NCBI RefSeq assembly: GCF_003688915.1
Contig: NZ_REFU01000001.1
Span: 2,542,001-2,606,000, forward strand
Origin: Rhodococcus sp. SBT000017
GTDB lineage: Bacteria; Actinomycetota; Actinomycetes; Mycobacteriales; Mycobacteriaceae
DNA length: 64,000 bases
Direction of reading: 5' to 3'
The position numbers were made by a program, and so were the translations under genes. Shown in pieces: positions 9,509 to 18,886 of this stretch. Under the pieces are notes generated by a model, which was not told where the DNA came from, did no database searches, and saw only the letters and a program-made list of their open reading frames with translations. Each line of letters begins with the position of its first letter. Position 1 is the first letter of the stretch.

Positions 9509-10423
9509 ATGACGCAACTCGGTCTCGGCCTTGCCGCACTCGGACGCCCCGAATACCTGACTGTCGGACACTCCGACGCCGTGGACGGCCGATTCGATCC
9601 GGCAGCCCTGGAGCAGCTCTGCCACGCAGTACTCGACGCCGCGTGGGAGAACGGAGTTCGGCACTTCGATGTCGCGCGCTCCTACGGTTTCGCCGAGCGC
9701 TTTCTCGGCAGCTGGCTGACTCGACAGCCGCATAGGCGTCAAGACCTGGTGATCGGATCCAAATGGGGATACGCCTACGTCGCCGAATTCCAGCGGGGAG
9801 CCGAAGTTCACGAGGTCAAAGAACACTCCGTTGCCCGTCTGTCCGAACAGTGGCCCCAGACCCTGCGCGACCTCGGCGGTGCGCCCGACCACTACCTGAT
9901 TCACAGCGTCACCCCGGACAGTCCAGCTCTCGGCGACACTGCACTGCTGGACGACCTGCGTGCAATAGCCGAGAGCGGTACCCGAATCGGCATCAGCACC
10001 AGCGGGCCGCATCAAGCCGACGTGGTGCATGCAGCGCTGGAGATCGGGGTGTTCAGCTCGGTACAGTCGACGTGGAACCCCCTCGAGCCGTCCGTCGGCC
10101 CGGCCTTGGCACGCGCACACGAGGCCGGCTGGTTCGTTGTCGTCAAAGAGGCGATGGCCAATGGCCGACTCGTCGCGGAAGATTCGGCACTTGCCCGGGT
10201 CGCGGATTCGGCCGGGGTCGGCCGTGACGCCCTCGCATTGGCGATCGCACTCGCGCAACCGTGGGCAGATGTCGTGCTCTCCGGCGCTGCCACCGCGGCG
10301 CAACTCGAACAGAATGTCGCTGCACTGTCGATCGACCGCGAACTGATCGCAGCGGCCGGTTCGGACATTGCAGAGAACCCGAAGAGCTACTGGGACAACC
10401 GCTCTCGCCTGGCGTGGACGTGA
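9509..10423 (+). CDS. Aldo/keto reductase
   Basis: A 304-residue TIM-barrel oxidoreductase. The catalytic tetrad is visible as Asp and Tyr in FDVARSYGFAERFLG (near residues 52-57), Lys in VIGSKWGY and His in HYLIHSV. The NADPH-binding region near the end is VLSGAATAAQLEQNV. The length and shortened C-terminus fit the small bacterial AKR group acting on aldehydes or ketones. It stands alone, and nothing nearby tells the physiological substrate. GAAGG ribosome-binding site lies 13 bases ahead of the ATG. Confidence 0.85.
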   Translation: MTQLGLGLAALGRPEYLTVGHSDAVDGRFDPAALEQLCHAVLDAAWENGVRHFDVARSYGFAERFLGSWLTRQPHRRQDLVIGSKWGYAYVAEFQRGAEVHEVKEHSVARLSEQWPQTLRDLGGAPDHYLIHSVTPDSPALGDTALLDDLRAIAESGTRIGISTSGPHQADVVHAALEIGVFSSVQSTWNPLEPSVGPALARAHEAGWFVVVKEAMANGRLVAEDSALARVADSAGVGRDALALAIALAQPWADVVLSGAATAAQLEQNVAALSIDRELIAAAGSDIAENPKSYWDNRSRLAWT

Positions 10424-10632
10424 TCCCCTGAACGGGCTCTCGAGGACGAGTTCACGAAGCGATGCGACCGACCGCCGTGCCGGACGGTGAGTCGAAATCC
10501 ACGACGCGTTCACAGGGTCGTTGTGCTCCGGTGACAACGGAGTCCGAAAAGTCTGGCCTCGCGGGCCGTATCGCCCCATGACGGGGGTCATTAGTGTCGT
10601 GAGTCACAGCACTAGCGAGGGGATCGAACATC

Positions 10633-12108
10633 GTGTCCGGCATTGACTATCTACCGTGGAACTCAGACGCAGAACGAGCGGACCTACCATGCATTCGCGA
10701 CGACAACGAAGAGTTGACGTACGCCGAGTTCTCAACGCGTGTAGATCGTTTCGCTTCCTGCCTGCTGGCCGATGGAATCACGGCGGGCGATGTGATCGCG
10801 GTGATGCTGCCCAATCGCGTGGAGTTGTTGATTGCCATCATGGCAGCGTGGCGGATCGGTGCAGCAGCGACGCCGGTCAACCCCACCTTCACATACACCG
10901 AGGCCGGCTATCAGATCGACGACGCACGCGCGGCCATTACCATCGTCGAGGACGGTGCGTCTCCGATCGAAGGAAAAGTCATCCGTTCGATCGATGACAT
11001 CACCTCTCGCACAGTCGGACTCGTCGATGTGGAGCCGGTCGGCCCGGCTCCGGAGGATCTGGCGCTGCTGATCTACACATCGGGATCCACTGGACGCCCG
11101 AAGGGTGTGGAACTGACCCACTCGAATTTGCAGTACATGGCCGGAGCGATGGCCACGCACTTCGGATTGACCAGTGACGACCACAGCCTGCTCATTCTTC
11201 CGCTCTTCCATGTCAACGCGATCTGTGTCAGCGTGCTCGCCCCGCTGTCGGTGGGCGGTCAGGTCAGCATCACCGGCCGCTTCTCGCCGTCGAGATTCTT
11301 CGACGACGTCGCGCGGCTGCGCCCGACGTACTTCTCGGCCGTCCCGACGATCTACGCGCTACTGACCGCTCAGGCCGACGACATCGTCTCCGACACCTCG
11401 TCCCTTCGATTCGCAGTGTGCGGTGCCGCTCCCATCTCGAAGGAACTGCTGGATCGGGCCGAAACGAGATTCGGCTACACGATCGTCGAAGGGTACGGAC
11501 TCACCGAAGGAACATGTGCGTCGGCGTGCAATCCCCCCAACGGTATTCGTAAATTGGGTACCGTAGGCCCTGCCCTCCCCGGCCAATCGATCGCGATCGC
11601 CGACGAACACGGAACGCTACTGCCGGTGGGTGGCGTCGGCGAGGTCCTCATCTGCGGCCCCAACGTCATGCGCGGGTATCTCGATCGCCCCGACGAATCC
11701 TCGGGAACGGTCGTCGATGGATGGCTGCACACGGGCGACGTGGGCCGCCTCGACGAGGACGGTTACCTCACTCTCGTCGACCGCATCAAGGACATGATCA
11801 TTCGCGGGGGTGAGAACATCTACCCCAAAGAAATCGAGAACGCACTCGCCACTCATTCCGAGATCCTCGAAGCCGCCGTCGTCGGGGCAGCCGACGACGT
11901 CTACGGCGAAGTGCCTGTCGCCTACGTCGTGACCTATCCGAACTCGGATGTGACGTCCACCGATCTGCTCGATCATCTGCGCGCCCGCCTCACCAAAGTC
12001 AAACTGCCCGTTGCGATCCACGTCGTGGACGCCTTGCCACGCAACCCCGTCGGAAAGATCGACAAACCCGGCCTGCGCCGCACCCCCTCGGCCACGCCCG
12101 TGGGCTGA
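10633..12108 (+). CDS. Acyl-CoA synthetase (AMP-forming, ANL superfamily)
   Basis: A 491-residue adenylate-forming ligase that activates a carboxylic acid as acyl-AMP and then acyl-CoA. Motifs in order: P-loop-like YTSGSTGRPKGVE near residue 148, GYGLTEGT near 285, the hinge-region WLHTGDVGRLDEDGYL near 365, IKDMIIRGGENIYPKEIE near 390, and the C-terminal catalytic Lys in NPVGKIDKPGL. GTG start with AGCGAGGGGATCGAAC upstream. It begins a run of four genes on this strand, the next being a DUF3556 membrane protein, so it probably supplies an activated lipid to that pathway. Chain length of substrate cannot be read. Confidence 0.9.
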   Translation: MSGIDYLPWNSDAERADLPCIRDDNEELTYAEFSTRVDRFASCLLADGITAGDVIAVMLPNRVELLIAIMAAWRIGAAATPVNPTFTYTEAGYQIDDARAAITIVEDGASPIEGKVIRSIDDITSRTVGLVDVEPVGPAPEDLALLIYTSGSTGRPKGVELTHSNLQYMAGAMATHFGLTSDDHSLLILPLFHVNAICVSVLAPLSVGGQVSITGRFSPSRFFDDVARLRPTYFSAVPTIYALLTAQADDIVSDTSSLRFAVCGAAPISKELLDRAETRFGYTIVEGYGLTEGTCASACNPPNGIRKLGTVGPALPGQSIAIADEHGTLLPVGGVGEVLICGPNVMRGYLDRPDESSGTVVDGWLHTGDVGRLDEDGYLTLVDRIKDMIIRGGENIYPKEIENALATHSEILEAAVVGAADDVYGEVPVAYVVTYPNSDVTSTDLLDHLRARLTKVKLPVAIHVVDALPRNPVGKIDKPGLRRTPSATPVG

Positions 12109-12202
12109 ACTCCACTCGCCGTACGACACGCGTCACTCCTGGTCCGGATTACCGGACGAGGTGATCGTTGCTGCCCAAATCCTTTCCCGAACAGGAGCAC
12201 TC

Positions 12203-14080
12203 ATGGGATTCAAAGAAGGAAACTTCCCGCAGGTCGACCCTGCGACATTTCTCGATCTACCGTTCCGCGAACGACTACGGGCCATGTCCACCCACTGGGC
12301 CGACCACGGATTCGGCACCCCGAAGATGGTCCACACCATCTACCTCCTCAAACTGCTGGTCCTCTACATCGGCGCAGGAGTGGCAGTGGCCACCCTGACC
12401 TCCGGCCACAATCCGCTCGACATCTCGGCATGGTGGAACGAGCCGATCGTCTACCAGAAGCTGCTGCTCTGGACTCTGCTACTCGAAACCGTAGGACTGG
12501 GCGGATCCTGGGGTCCGCTTGCCGGACACTTCAAACCGATGATGGGCGGTGCGCTGTTCTGGCTTCGACCGGGAACCATTCGCCTGCCACCGTGGCCGGG
12601 CAAGGTGCCCCTGACCACAGGTGACAGCCGTACCGTATTCGACGTCGTCGTATATGACGCCGTACTGGTCAATATCGTTGTTGCGCTTACACTTCCCGGC
12701 GTACACACCAGTTCGATCGACTCCGCGCTCGCGGACAACAACGGCCTGGTGCGCCCCGCACTGATGATGTCACTCGCAGCCCTGCTGGTGGTGATCGGAC
12801 TGCGAGACAAGGTCATCTTCATCGCCGCCCGCGGTGAGCAGTACTTCCCCGCACTCTTGTTCTTCGCGTTCTTGCCCTTCATCGACATGATCATCGCCCT
12901 CAAACTGCTCATCGTGACCGTGTGGGTCTGTGCCGGCATCTCCAAGCTCGGCCACCACTTCTCCATGGTCATCCCTCCCATGCTCTCGAACACGCCCTGG
13001 ATTCCGTCGAAGGCCCTCAAGCGAGCGCACTACCGCAACTTCCCCCACGACCTTCGCCCCTCCAAAGTTGCCGGCGGGGTCGGCCACGTCCTGGGAACCC
13101 TCGTCGAGATCGCTACCCCTCTGGTTCTTCTGTTCACCACCAATGCTGTTGTCGCACTTACCGGTGCCGGATTGATGGTGGCGTTCCATCTGTTCATCAC
13201 CTCCACGTTCCCACTGGCTGTTCCCCTCGAGTGGAACCTGCTCTTCGCCTTCGCTGCGGTGTTCTTGTTCCTCGGCTTCCCCAACGCCGGCGGTTACGCG
13301 GTGTGGGACTTCTCGTCGCCCGCATTGCTGGCACTCATCGTCGCGGGTCTGGTGTTCTTTCCGATCCTGGGCAATCTTCGACCCGATCTGGTCTCGTTCC
13401 TGCCTTCGATGCGGCAGTACGCCGGCAACTGGGCCTCGGCGACGTGGGCGTTCGCCCCGGGATGCGAGGACAAGCTCGATCAGTTCATCGAGCGTCCCAG
13501 CCAAAACACTCGCACCCAGCTCCTGGCCAGCTACCCACCCGAGGTCGCCGACGTGGTGATGCACCAGCTTCTCGGATGGCGTTCGCTGCACAGCCAGGGA
13601 CGCGCCCTGTTCTCACTGATGATGAACCATCTCGGGGACGACATCGACACCTACACGCTCCGCGAAGGAGAGTTCTCCTGCAACTCGGTCGTCGCGTTCA
13701 ACTTCGGCGACGGGCACCTGCACGACGACAAGCTCATCGCCGCAATCCAGCGCCGATGCAACTTCGCCCCGGGAGAATTCCTGGTGGTGTGGATCGAATC
13801 GCAGCCGATTCACAAGAACTATCAGGAATATCAAGTCATCGACGCCGCGCTGGGAGTCATCGAACGCGGCACGTACAAGGTCGCCGATGCCATCAACGAA
13901 CAACCGTGGTTGCCCAACGGCCCCATTCCGGTCGATGTGACATGGACACTGGACATCGACGCCAACCGCGCCGCCACCGACCCCGGCACCGTAGAGGAAC
14001 CCAAGATGCGCGACACCACCGCAACCGAGTCCGGCGACTCCGTCGTCGCACCCACATCACAGCGCGGTCACCGAGTATGA
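12203..14080 (+). CDS. DUF3556 membrane protein
   Basis: A 625-residue multi-pass membrane protein starting MGFKEGNFPQVD, of the DUF3556 family found mainly in mycolic-acid-containing bacteria. The first 420 residues carry about eight hydrophobic segments (for example LLKLLVLYIGAGVAVATL and LMVAFHLFITSTFPL) and polar motifs such as GAALFWLRPGT-like and FSMVIPPMLSNTPW. The last 200 residues are soluble, with SCNSVVAFNFGDGHLHDD. Biochemical role unknown; position between an acyl-CoA ligase and an FAD oxidoreductase suggests lipid modification at the membrane. Its stop overlaps the next start (ATGA). A longer open frame upstream is not favoured. Confidence 0.75.
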   Translation: MGFKEGNFPQVDPATFLDLPFRERLRAMSTHWADHGFGTPKMVHTIYLLKLLVLYIGAGVAVATLTSGHNPLDISAWWNEPIVYQKLLLWTLLLETVGLGGSWGPLAGHFKPMMGGALFWLRPGTIRLPPWPGKVPLTTGDSRTVFDVVVYDAVLVNIVVALTLPGVHTSSIDSALADNNGLVRPALMMSLAALLVVIGLRDKVIFIAARGEQYFPALLFFAFLPFIDMIIALKLLIVTVWVCAGISKLGHHFSMVIPPMLSNTPWIPSKALKRAHYRNFPHDLRPSKVAGGVGHVLGTLVEIATPLVLLFTTNAVVALTGAGLMVAFHLFITSTFPLAVPLEWNLLFAFAAVFLFLGFPNAGGYAVWDFSSPALLALIVAGLVFFPILGNLRPDLVSFLPSMRQYAGNWASATWAFAPGCEDKLDQFIERPSQNTRTQLLASYPPEVADVVMHQLLGWRSLHSQGRALFSLMMNHLGDDIDTYTLREGEFSCNSVVAFNFGDGHLHDDKLIAAIQRRCNFAPGEFLVVWIESQPIHKNYQEYQVIDAALGVIERGTYKVADAINEQPWLPNGPIPVDVTWTLDIDANRAATDPGTVEEPKMRDTTATESGDSVVAPTSQRGHRV

Positions 14081-15510
14081 CCACCGCCGTAGTCGTCGGC
14101 AGCGGGCCCAATGGGCTCGCTGCCGCGGTACACCTCGCCCGCTCCGGAGTCGATGTCCAGGTACTCGAGGCAGCCGACACGATCGGTGGTGGCACTCGCA
14201 GCGGCGAGCTGACGGTGCCCGGTGTGATTCACGATCTGTGTTCCGCGATTCACCCGATGGGCGCAGGTTCTCCGTACCTCGCCACTCTCGATCTCGAGCG
14301 CTACGGCCTCGACTGGAAGTGGGCCGAGGTCGATTGCGCCCATCCGCTCGACGGCGGTGACGCCGGGCTCATCTACCGCTCCATCGACGCCACCGCAGAC
14401 GGGCTCGGTCCCGATGGGACTCGCTGGAAGCGAATGTTCGGAGATATCGCACGCAATTTCGATGTCCTTGCGGCGGACCTGATGCGCCCGATAGCGAACG
14501 TTCCCCGACACCCCTTGCCTCTCGTCGCTTTCGGCCCCCGCGCCTTGCTGCCTGCCACGGTCGCAGCGCGGTGGTGGCGCACCGAGAAAGCGAGGGCCTT
14601 GTTCGGAGGTGTTGCGGCACATACGTTCTACCGGCTGGACCGACCCGCCACCTCGGCAGTCGGACTGATGATCACCGCGTCCGGGCATCGCTACGGTTGG
14701 CCGGTGGCAGAGGGCGGCTCGGAGGCGATCTCCCGATCGCTGGCATCGATGCTGCGCGACTGGGGCGGCAAGATCGACACGGGGATCACCGTTCGGACTG
14801 CCTCCGACATTCCCCGGGCCGATATCGTTCTTCTCGATACGTCACCGAGTGCTGCACTGAAGATCTACGGCGACGCCGTACCGAACCGTGTTGCCAAGGC
14901 CTACAGTAAGTTCCGCAAAGCCCCAGCAGCCTTCAAAGTCGATTTCGCCATCGACGGTGACGTTCCCTGGACCAACTCCGACTGCGCTCGTGCCGGTACC
15001 GTCCACCTCGGCGGAACGTTCGAGGAGATCGCAGCGAACGAGAAGGACATCACCCAGGGCAGGATGCCGTCGCGCCCCTTCGTTCTGGTCGGTCAGCAGT
15101 ATGTAGCCGACCCGACGCGGTCCGCGGGAACGATCAATCCGCTGTATGCCTACGCCCATGTGCCCAACGGGTACACCGGTGATGCAACGGAAGCCGTCAT
15201 CGCCCAGATCGAGCGGTTCGCACCGGGTTTCCGCGACATCATCGTCGCAACGACCGTGACGTCACCGGCAGACCTCGAGCGCTCCAACCCCAATTACGTC
15301 GGTGGAGACATCATCGGAGGCGCGAACACCGAGCTGCAGGTGGTGCTCAGGCCCCGAATCGCCCTCGATCCCTACAGTATCGGCGTCCCTGGGGTCTACC
15401 TCTGCTCGGCGTCGACCCCACCGGGAGCAGGCGCACACGGCATGTGCGGCTTCAACGCCGCCGAATCTGCGTTGAAGTATCTGAGAAAGTCCACGAGGGT
15501 CCTCCGATGA
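14077..15510 (+). CDS. FAD-dependent oxidoreductase, phytoene-desaturase-like
   Basis: A 477-residue protein with an N-terminal dinucleotide-binding fold VVGSGPNGLAAAVHLA at residues 6-21 and the following VQVLEAADTIGGGTRSG. The C-terminal FAD-binding segment is PGVYLCSASTPPGAGAHGMC, the arrangement seen in phytoene desaturase and amine-oxidase-like flavoproteins. There is no squalene or carotenoid synthase nearby, so carotenoid desaturation is not supported. Translationally coupled by ATGA overlaps both to the DUF3556 protein upstream and to the PucR regulator downstream. Likely oxidises or desaturates a lipid made by this block. Confidence 0.8.
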   Translation: MTTAVVVGSGPNGLAAAVHLARSGVDVQVLEAADTIGGGTRSGELTVPGVIHDLCSAIHPMGAGSPYLATLDLERYGLDWKWAEVDCAHPLDGGDAGLIYRSIDATADGLGPDGTRWKRMFGDIARNFDVLAADLMRPIANVPRHPLPLVAFGPRALLPATVAARWWRTEKARALFGGVAAHTFYRLDRPATSAVGLMITASGHRYGWPVAEGGSEAISRSLASMLRDWGGKIDTGITVRTASDIPRADIVLLDTSPSAALKIYGDAVPNRVAKAYSKFRKAPAAFKVDFAIDGDVPWTNSDCARAGTVHLGGTFEEIAANEKDITQGRMPSRPFVLVGQQYVADPTRSAGTINPLYAYAHVPNGYTGDATEAVIAQIERFAPGFRDIIVATTVTSPADLERSNPNYVGGDIIGGANTELQVVLRPRIALDPYSIGVPGVYLCSASTPPGAGAHGMCGFNAAESALKYLRKSTRVLR

Positions 15511-16823
15511 CGAGCCCTGGCTCCCAGGACCGCCGGGCGGTGGCGCGTGGGCGGTTGGCGCGCGTGCCTGCAACGGCCGCCGCCGATGTTCTGGTCGCCT
15601 CCGCCGGCATCGCCCGGTCGCTGGCGGCCAGGGAAAGCGACATCGTGCGCTCGATGACCAGTCTTCTCGCACACGACATCGATCAACTCGACGAGGACCC
15701 CGTCCTGGTCGAGCTCCTCGAAGCATCCGTGCACGGAAATGTCTCGACCATCATCCACGTGCTGGCCAACGACATACCCGTCGACCATCTTCAGCCCACC
15801 ACAGCCGCTGTCGAGTACGCTCTGCGCCTCGCGCAACGGGATGTACCGTCGAACTCCCTGGTGCGGGCCTACCACATGGGACAGAACGACATGATGCGCC
15901 AGTGTTTCGAGGAGATCCACAAGCTCGAACTCGATTCGAGCCTCGAACTACCTGTGCTGGAGCATATTTCGGACGTGATCTACAACTACATCGACTGGAT
16001 CACCCTGTTCGTCTTCGACGCATACGAAAGCGAGCGAAGACGGTGGATCGGCGCCCAAGGCAACGTGCACTCCTCCACCATTCACACTTTGCTGGCCGAC
16101 ACGAGCGAGAACTCGACAGCATTCGAGAATCAGACCGGCTACCGGCTCGATCAACAACACCTTGCGGTCGTGGTCTGGGACAGCGCACCCGACGCCGCAA
16201 CCACACTCGGATCGATCGATGACATTGCTCGCCGCACTGCAGCTTTCGCCAAGTCCAATGATCCTCCGATCATCACGGCGATCGATCGGCGAACAGTGTG
16301 GGCATGGATTCCACTCGGTTCACGAACATCCGCACTCGATACCTCGGAGTTGTCCTCCGTCCTCAACCTCGATGACTCGACCCGCCTTGCCGCGGGTCTT
16401 CCCGCCTACGGAATTCAGGGCTTTCGTCGCTCGCACGAGCAAGCCCGCGCGGCGTACTCGGTCGCAACCGTCCCCGGTACCCCCACTCGATCGATCGTCG
16501 GATTCGGCGACAAGGGAGTGGCGATCGTGTCGTTGCTCGCCCAGAATCTGGACTCGACCCGAGCGTGGGTGTGGGAGAGACTCGGTCCACTGGCCGAGGA
16601 CACACCGGCTGCCGCCATTCTGCGGACAACCCTGAACGCATACTTCGCGCACGACGAAAGCCACCTGCGCGCAGCACAGCACCTCAACCTGCATCGAAAC
16701 ACCGTCAAGTACCGAATCAACAAAGCCCTGGACCAACACACTGTGAGCGCCGACAAACTCGACCTCGCCCTCGCACTTCAAGTCTGCGAATTCCTCGGCC
16801 CATCGGTGCTCAAGCCGATGTGA
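15507..16823 (+). CDS. PucR/CdaR-family transcriptional regulator
   Basis: A 438-residue regulator starting MTSPGSQDRR at the ATGA overlap with the oxidoreductase. The C-terminal PucR-type helix-turn-helix is clear: YFAHDESHLRAAQHLNLHR followed by NTVKYRINKALDQH. A GGDEF-like (CdaR) middle domain precedes it, and the N-terminal 180 residues form a helical sensor region (AYHMGQNDMMRQCFEEIH). As the last gene of the block it is likely to control the ligase/DUF3556/oxidoreductase operon in response to one of its metabolites; this is inference from position. Confidence 0.85.
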   Translation: MTSPGSQDRRAVARGRLARVPATAAADVLVASAGIARSLAARESDIVRSMTSLLAHDIDQLDEDPVLVELLEASVHGNVSTIIHVLANDIPVDHLQPTTAAVEYALRLAQRDVPSNSLVRAYHMGQNDMMRQCFEEIHKLELDSSLELPVLEHISDVIYNYIDWITLFVFDAYESERRRWIGAQGNVHSSTIHTLLADTSENSTAFENQTGYRLDQQHLAVVVWDSAPDAATTLGSIDDIARRTAAFAKSNDPPIITAIDRRTVWAWIPLGSRTSALDTSELSSVLNLDDSTRLAAGLPAYGIQGFRRSHEQARAAYSVATVPGTPTRSIVGFGDKGVAIVSLLAQNLDSTRAWVWERLGPLAEDTPAAAILRTTLNAYFAHDESHLRAAQHLNLHRNTVKYRINKALDQHTVSADKLDLALALQVCEFLGPSVLKPM

Positions 16824-16838
16824 CCCCTGGACAGCCAC

Positions 16839-16857
16839 GACAGCCGCCTCGGCTGTC
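16839..16857. terminator. Possible terminator hairpin after the PucR gene
   Basis: A perfect 7-bp stem GACAGCC / GGCTGTC with a five-base loop, 16 bases after the stop of the regulator gene. There is no T-run, so intrinsic termination is uncertain. Confidence 0.4.
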
Positions 16858-17058
16858 TGAGCCGAATCGGCCCCTCACATTCGAATATCTGACTCCGATC
16901 GGCGTCGGATTCACGAATGCGAGGAGCTGATCCGCAGCGGCGGTGTGGCTGGTGAGGCACAGTGGATGCTGCACGCCGTACGGGCCGTGCAGATGGGTTG
17001 TACCCGAGCTTGTCGAGCCGGTGTCAGGCGGCATAGAAGTGTTTGGGACGATTCGGTC

Positions 17059-18057
17059 ATGACGACGAACCGGCAGACGCCCTCCGACCATGGGGACAAG
17101 GACCAGGGTCGCCCCGGGCTGGACCAGCGACCCGAACTCGATGAAGTTGCCAGGGGGCGGCCGCCTGCGACGGAATTGGCGGTCAACGTCGTTCGCGGCG
17201 GTCTGATCGGTCTGGCGGAAACGGTCCCCGGGGTCTCCGGCGGCACGGTCGCCCTGGTCACCGGCATCTACACCCGGGCCATCGCGTCGGCGAAACATCT
17301 GACGGACATCCCCAAGGCCGTGGTGACGCGGTCCGACGTGCGCGCCGAGGTCCGTCAGGTCGATTGGTGGCTGCTCGTCACGGTCGGCGTCGGCATGCTG
17401 TTGATGGTGTTCTCGGTGGCGGGGATCATGGCGGATTTCGTCACGAATCAGCCCGTCTACTCCAAAGCACTGTTCATGGGCATGATCGCTATGTCGGTGG
17501 CGATCCCGTTCATGGAGATCACGCGTGGTGCGTTCCCCACCACCCGGTCCCGACTCTCTGCCGTGGCTCTGTTCGTCGTTCTCGCTGCCGGGGTCGTCGT
17601 TCTCACGTCGTTACCCGGGGCCGAGGCGTCGAATCCGTCGTTGATCCTGGTGTTCTTCGCCGCGACGATCGCAATCTGTGCGCTCGTACTGCCAGGCGTA
17701 TCGGGGTCGTTCTTCCTGCTGGTCATCGGCCTGTATGCGCCGACACTCACGGCCGTCGACGAGCGGAACCTGACGTACCTGGCCGTATTCGCCCTGGGCG
17801 CTCTGGTGGGGTTGGTCAGCTTCGTTCGAGTGCTCGAGTGGTTGCTGGCGAACTACCACAATCTGGCGATGGTCGCCGCTGCCGGTCTGCTGTTGGGATC
17901 GTTGCGTGCACTGTGGCCGTGGCAGGGCGAGAACAGAGAGCTGCTGGCCGTCGGCAACGAATGGCCCGCTGCCTTGGGATTGTTCGCCATCGGAGTTGCG
18001 GTCGTGGCTGTGGTCGCCATCGCTCAGAGGCGACTGGCAACCACGCGTACGCCCTGA
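17059..18057 (+). CDS. DUF368 (PopT-type) membrane transporter
   Basis: A 332-residue polytopic membrane protein with the duplicated family signatures ETVPGVSGGTVALVTGIY (near residue 52) and LVLPGVSGSFFLLVIGLY (near residue 215) and about eight hydrophobic segments. DUF368 proteins have been shown in other bacteria to recycle undecaprenyl phosphate across the membrane (PopT); whether this one does so is inference from the family. The first 40 residues are hydrophilic. Last chromosomal gene before the tRNA-Thr remnant; it converges with that tRNA. Confidence 0.8.
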   Translation: MTTNRQTPSDHGDKDQGRPGLDQRPELDEVARGRPPATELAVNVVRGGLIGLAETVPGVSGGTVALVTGIYTRAIASAKHLTDIPKAVVTRSDVRAEVRQVDWWLLVTVGVGMLLMVFSVAGIMADFVTNQPVYSKALFMGMIAMSVAIPFMEITRGAFPTTRSRLSAVALFVVLAAGVVVLTSLPGAEASNPSLILVFFAATIAICALVLPGVSGSFFLLVIGLYAPTLTAVDERNLTYLAVFALGALVGLVSFVRVLEWLLANYHNLAMVAAAGLLLGSLRALWPWQGENRELLAVGNEWPAALGLFAIGVAVVAVVAIAQRRLATTRTP

Positions 18058-18182
18058 CCGAAACGGCAGGCGTTGCCGGCCATCCACGCACCTCGTCGAA
18101 ATCCGCACCGCCTGCAGGCACCGTGAATTCCCACGAGGGGCGTATTCGCGCGCGAACCCTCCACACCGGGCCCGCACAGACA

Positions 18183-18214
18183 CAAAAACTCCGACCCCAG
18201 CAGCGGGATCGGAG
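18183..18214 (-). terminator. Intrinsic terminator of the tRNA-Thr gene
   Basis: Read on the minus strand, the stem CTCCGA...TCGGAG with inner G/C pairs is followed by a five-T run (the AAAAA at 18184-18188 on the plus strand). It lies directly after the CCA end of the tRNA remnant, so the original tRNA transcription unit's 3' end is intact here. Confidence 0.7.
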
Positions 18215-18217
18215 CAG

Positions 18218-18262
18218 TGGAGCCTCCTAACGGGATTGAACCGTTGACCGCTCGCTTACAAG
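18218..18262 (-). other. 3' half of tRNA-Thr(TGT): predicted attachment site
   Basis: Minus strand reads the anticodon loop CTTGTAA, the 3' anticodon-stem strand GCGAG, a variable loop, a perfect T-arm AACGG-TTCAATC-CCGTT, the acceptor strand AGGAGGC, discriminator T and CCA. A 5' half is missing: the bases expected to pair with GCGAG are replaced by ACATA, and no 5' acceptor strand GCCTCCT follows. The break falls at the anticodon loop, a usual crossover point for tyrosine integrases in tRNA genes. The most likely reading is the displaced 3' end left after an element carrying its own copy inserted. The intact tRNA would then lie beyond the window. Confidence 0.75.
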
Positions 18263-18585
18263 TATGTTGCGAGACAACCAGATACGTCCGCATGGAACCA
18301 TCACAGATACTCTGACCTGCGTCAATCGTCCAGTCCGTACCACCCGAATCCACCCTCGTTCGTACCGACATGTGACACGCTCGTGACACCGAGATTCGTC
18401 TGGTAAAACCGTGTGGACCGTGGTGGATCCGCCTGAATGCACGTTGATTTGGAGCGCTCTGAGCGCTGCAAGTCGTTGCTCTCGAGCCACGACATATTCA
18501 TCATTACAGTGTAGAACTCGCCTTTCGGACGGGCATTTGAACCCCTAACCTCCTGGTAGTAACTCACACGGTTTCGCGGACCGGT

Positions 18586-18858
18586 GTGGATCCATATACA
18601 CCCCCTGAGCTGACGATTCGGGAGTTCAAGTGCCCGCCCGAGTTCAGGTGGGAACATCCGAACCGAGATCAAAGTGTTGAGCGAGTTCCGGGGTCGAGCG
18701 TCTTCCGAAGTCCGACGAAGTCAATCGACGTCGACCCGGTAGGCAAGGACCGTTGCCACCTGGGCTGGGCGGTTCCGACCGGTCGCTGCAGCGACAAGTA
18801 CGTATGTCCGACCATGGAGCAGGTGACTGCACAGATCCTCACCTTTTTCGACATGTGA
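18586..18858 (+). CDS. Possible small hypothetical protein
   Basis: A 90-codon frame with no recognised domain (TPPELTIREFKCPP, three Cys in the second half). It is kept only because a strong hairpin follows nine bases after its stop codon, which suggests a transcript ending here. Start is uncertain and no good ribosome-binding site is seen. The rest of 18263-19103 holds no convincing gene. Confidence 0.25.
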   Translation: MDPYTPPELTIREFKCPPEFRWEHPNRDQSVERVPGSSVFRSPTKSIDVDPVGKDRCHLGWAVPTGRCSDKYVCPTMEQVTAQILTFFDM

Positions 18859-18866
18859 ACACGACG

Positions 18867-18886
18867 GCCTCTGGCACGCCAGAGGC
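18867..18886. terminator. Strong hairpin, likely bidirectional terminator
   Basis: Perfect 9-bp stem GCCTCTGGC / GCCAGAGGC around a two-base AC loop, between the small frame at 18586-18858 and the 3' end of the CBASS operon. No long T-run on either side. Confidence 0.45.

Noticed and set aside
12922..15510. 862-codon plus-strand frame
   Set aside because: Its first part is an out-of-frame shadow of the DUF3556 gene; the real oxidoreductase starts at the ATGA at 14077.
14077..15510. Carotenoid phytoene desaturase
   Set aside because: The fold matches, but there is no phytoene synthase, cyclase or isoprenoid gene nearby, and the partner genes are lipid-related.
18218..18300. Complete tRNA-Thr gene
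   Set aside because: No 5' acceptor strand, D-arm or pairing 5' anticodon strand can be found upstream on the minus strand; only the 3' half is present.
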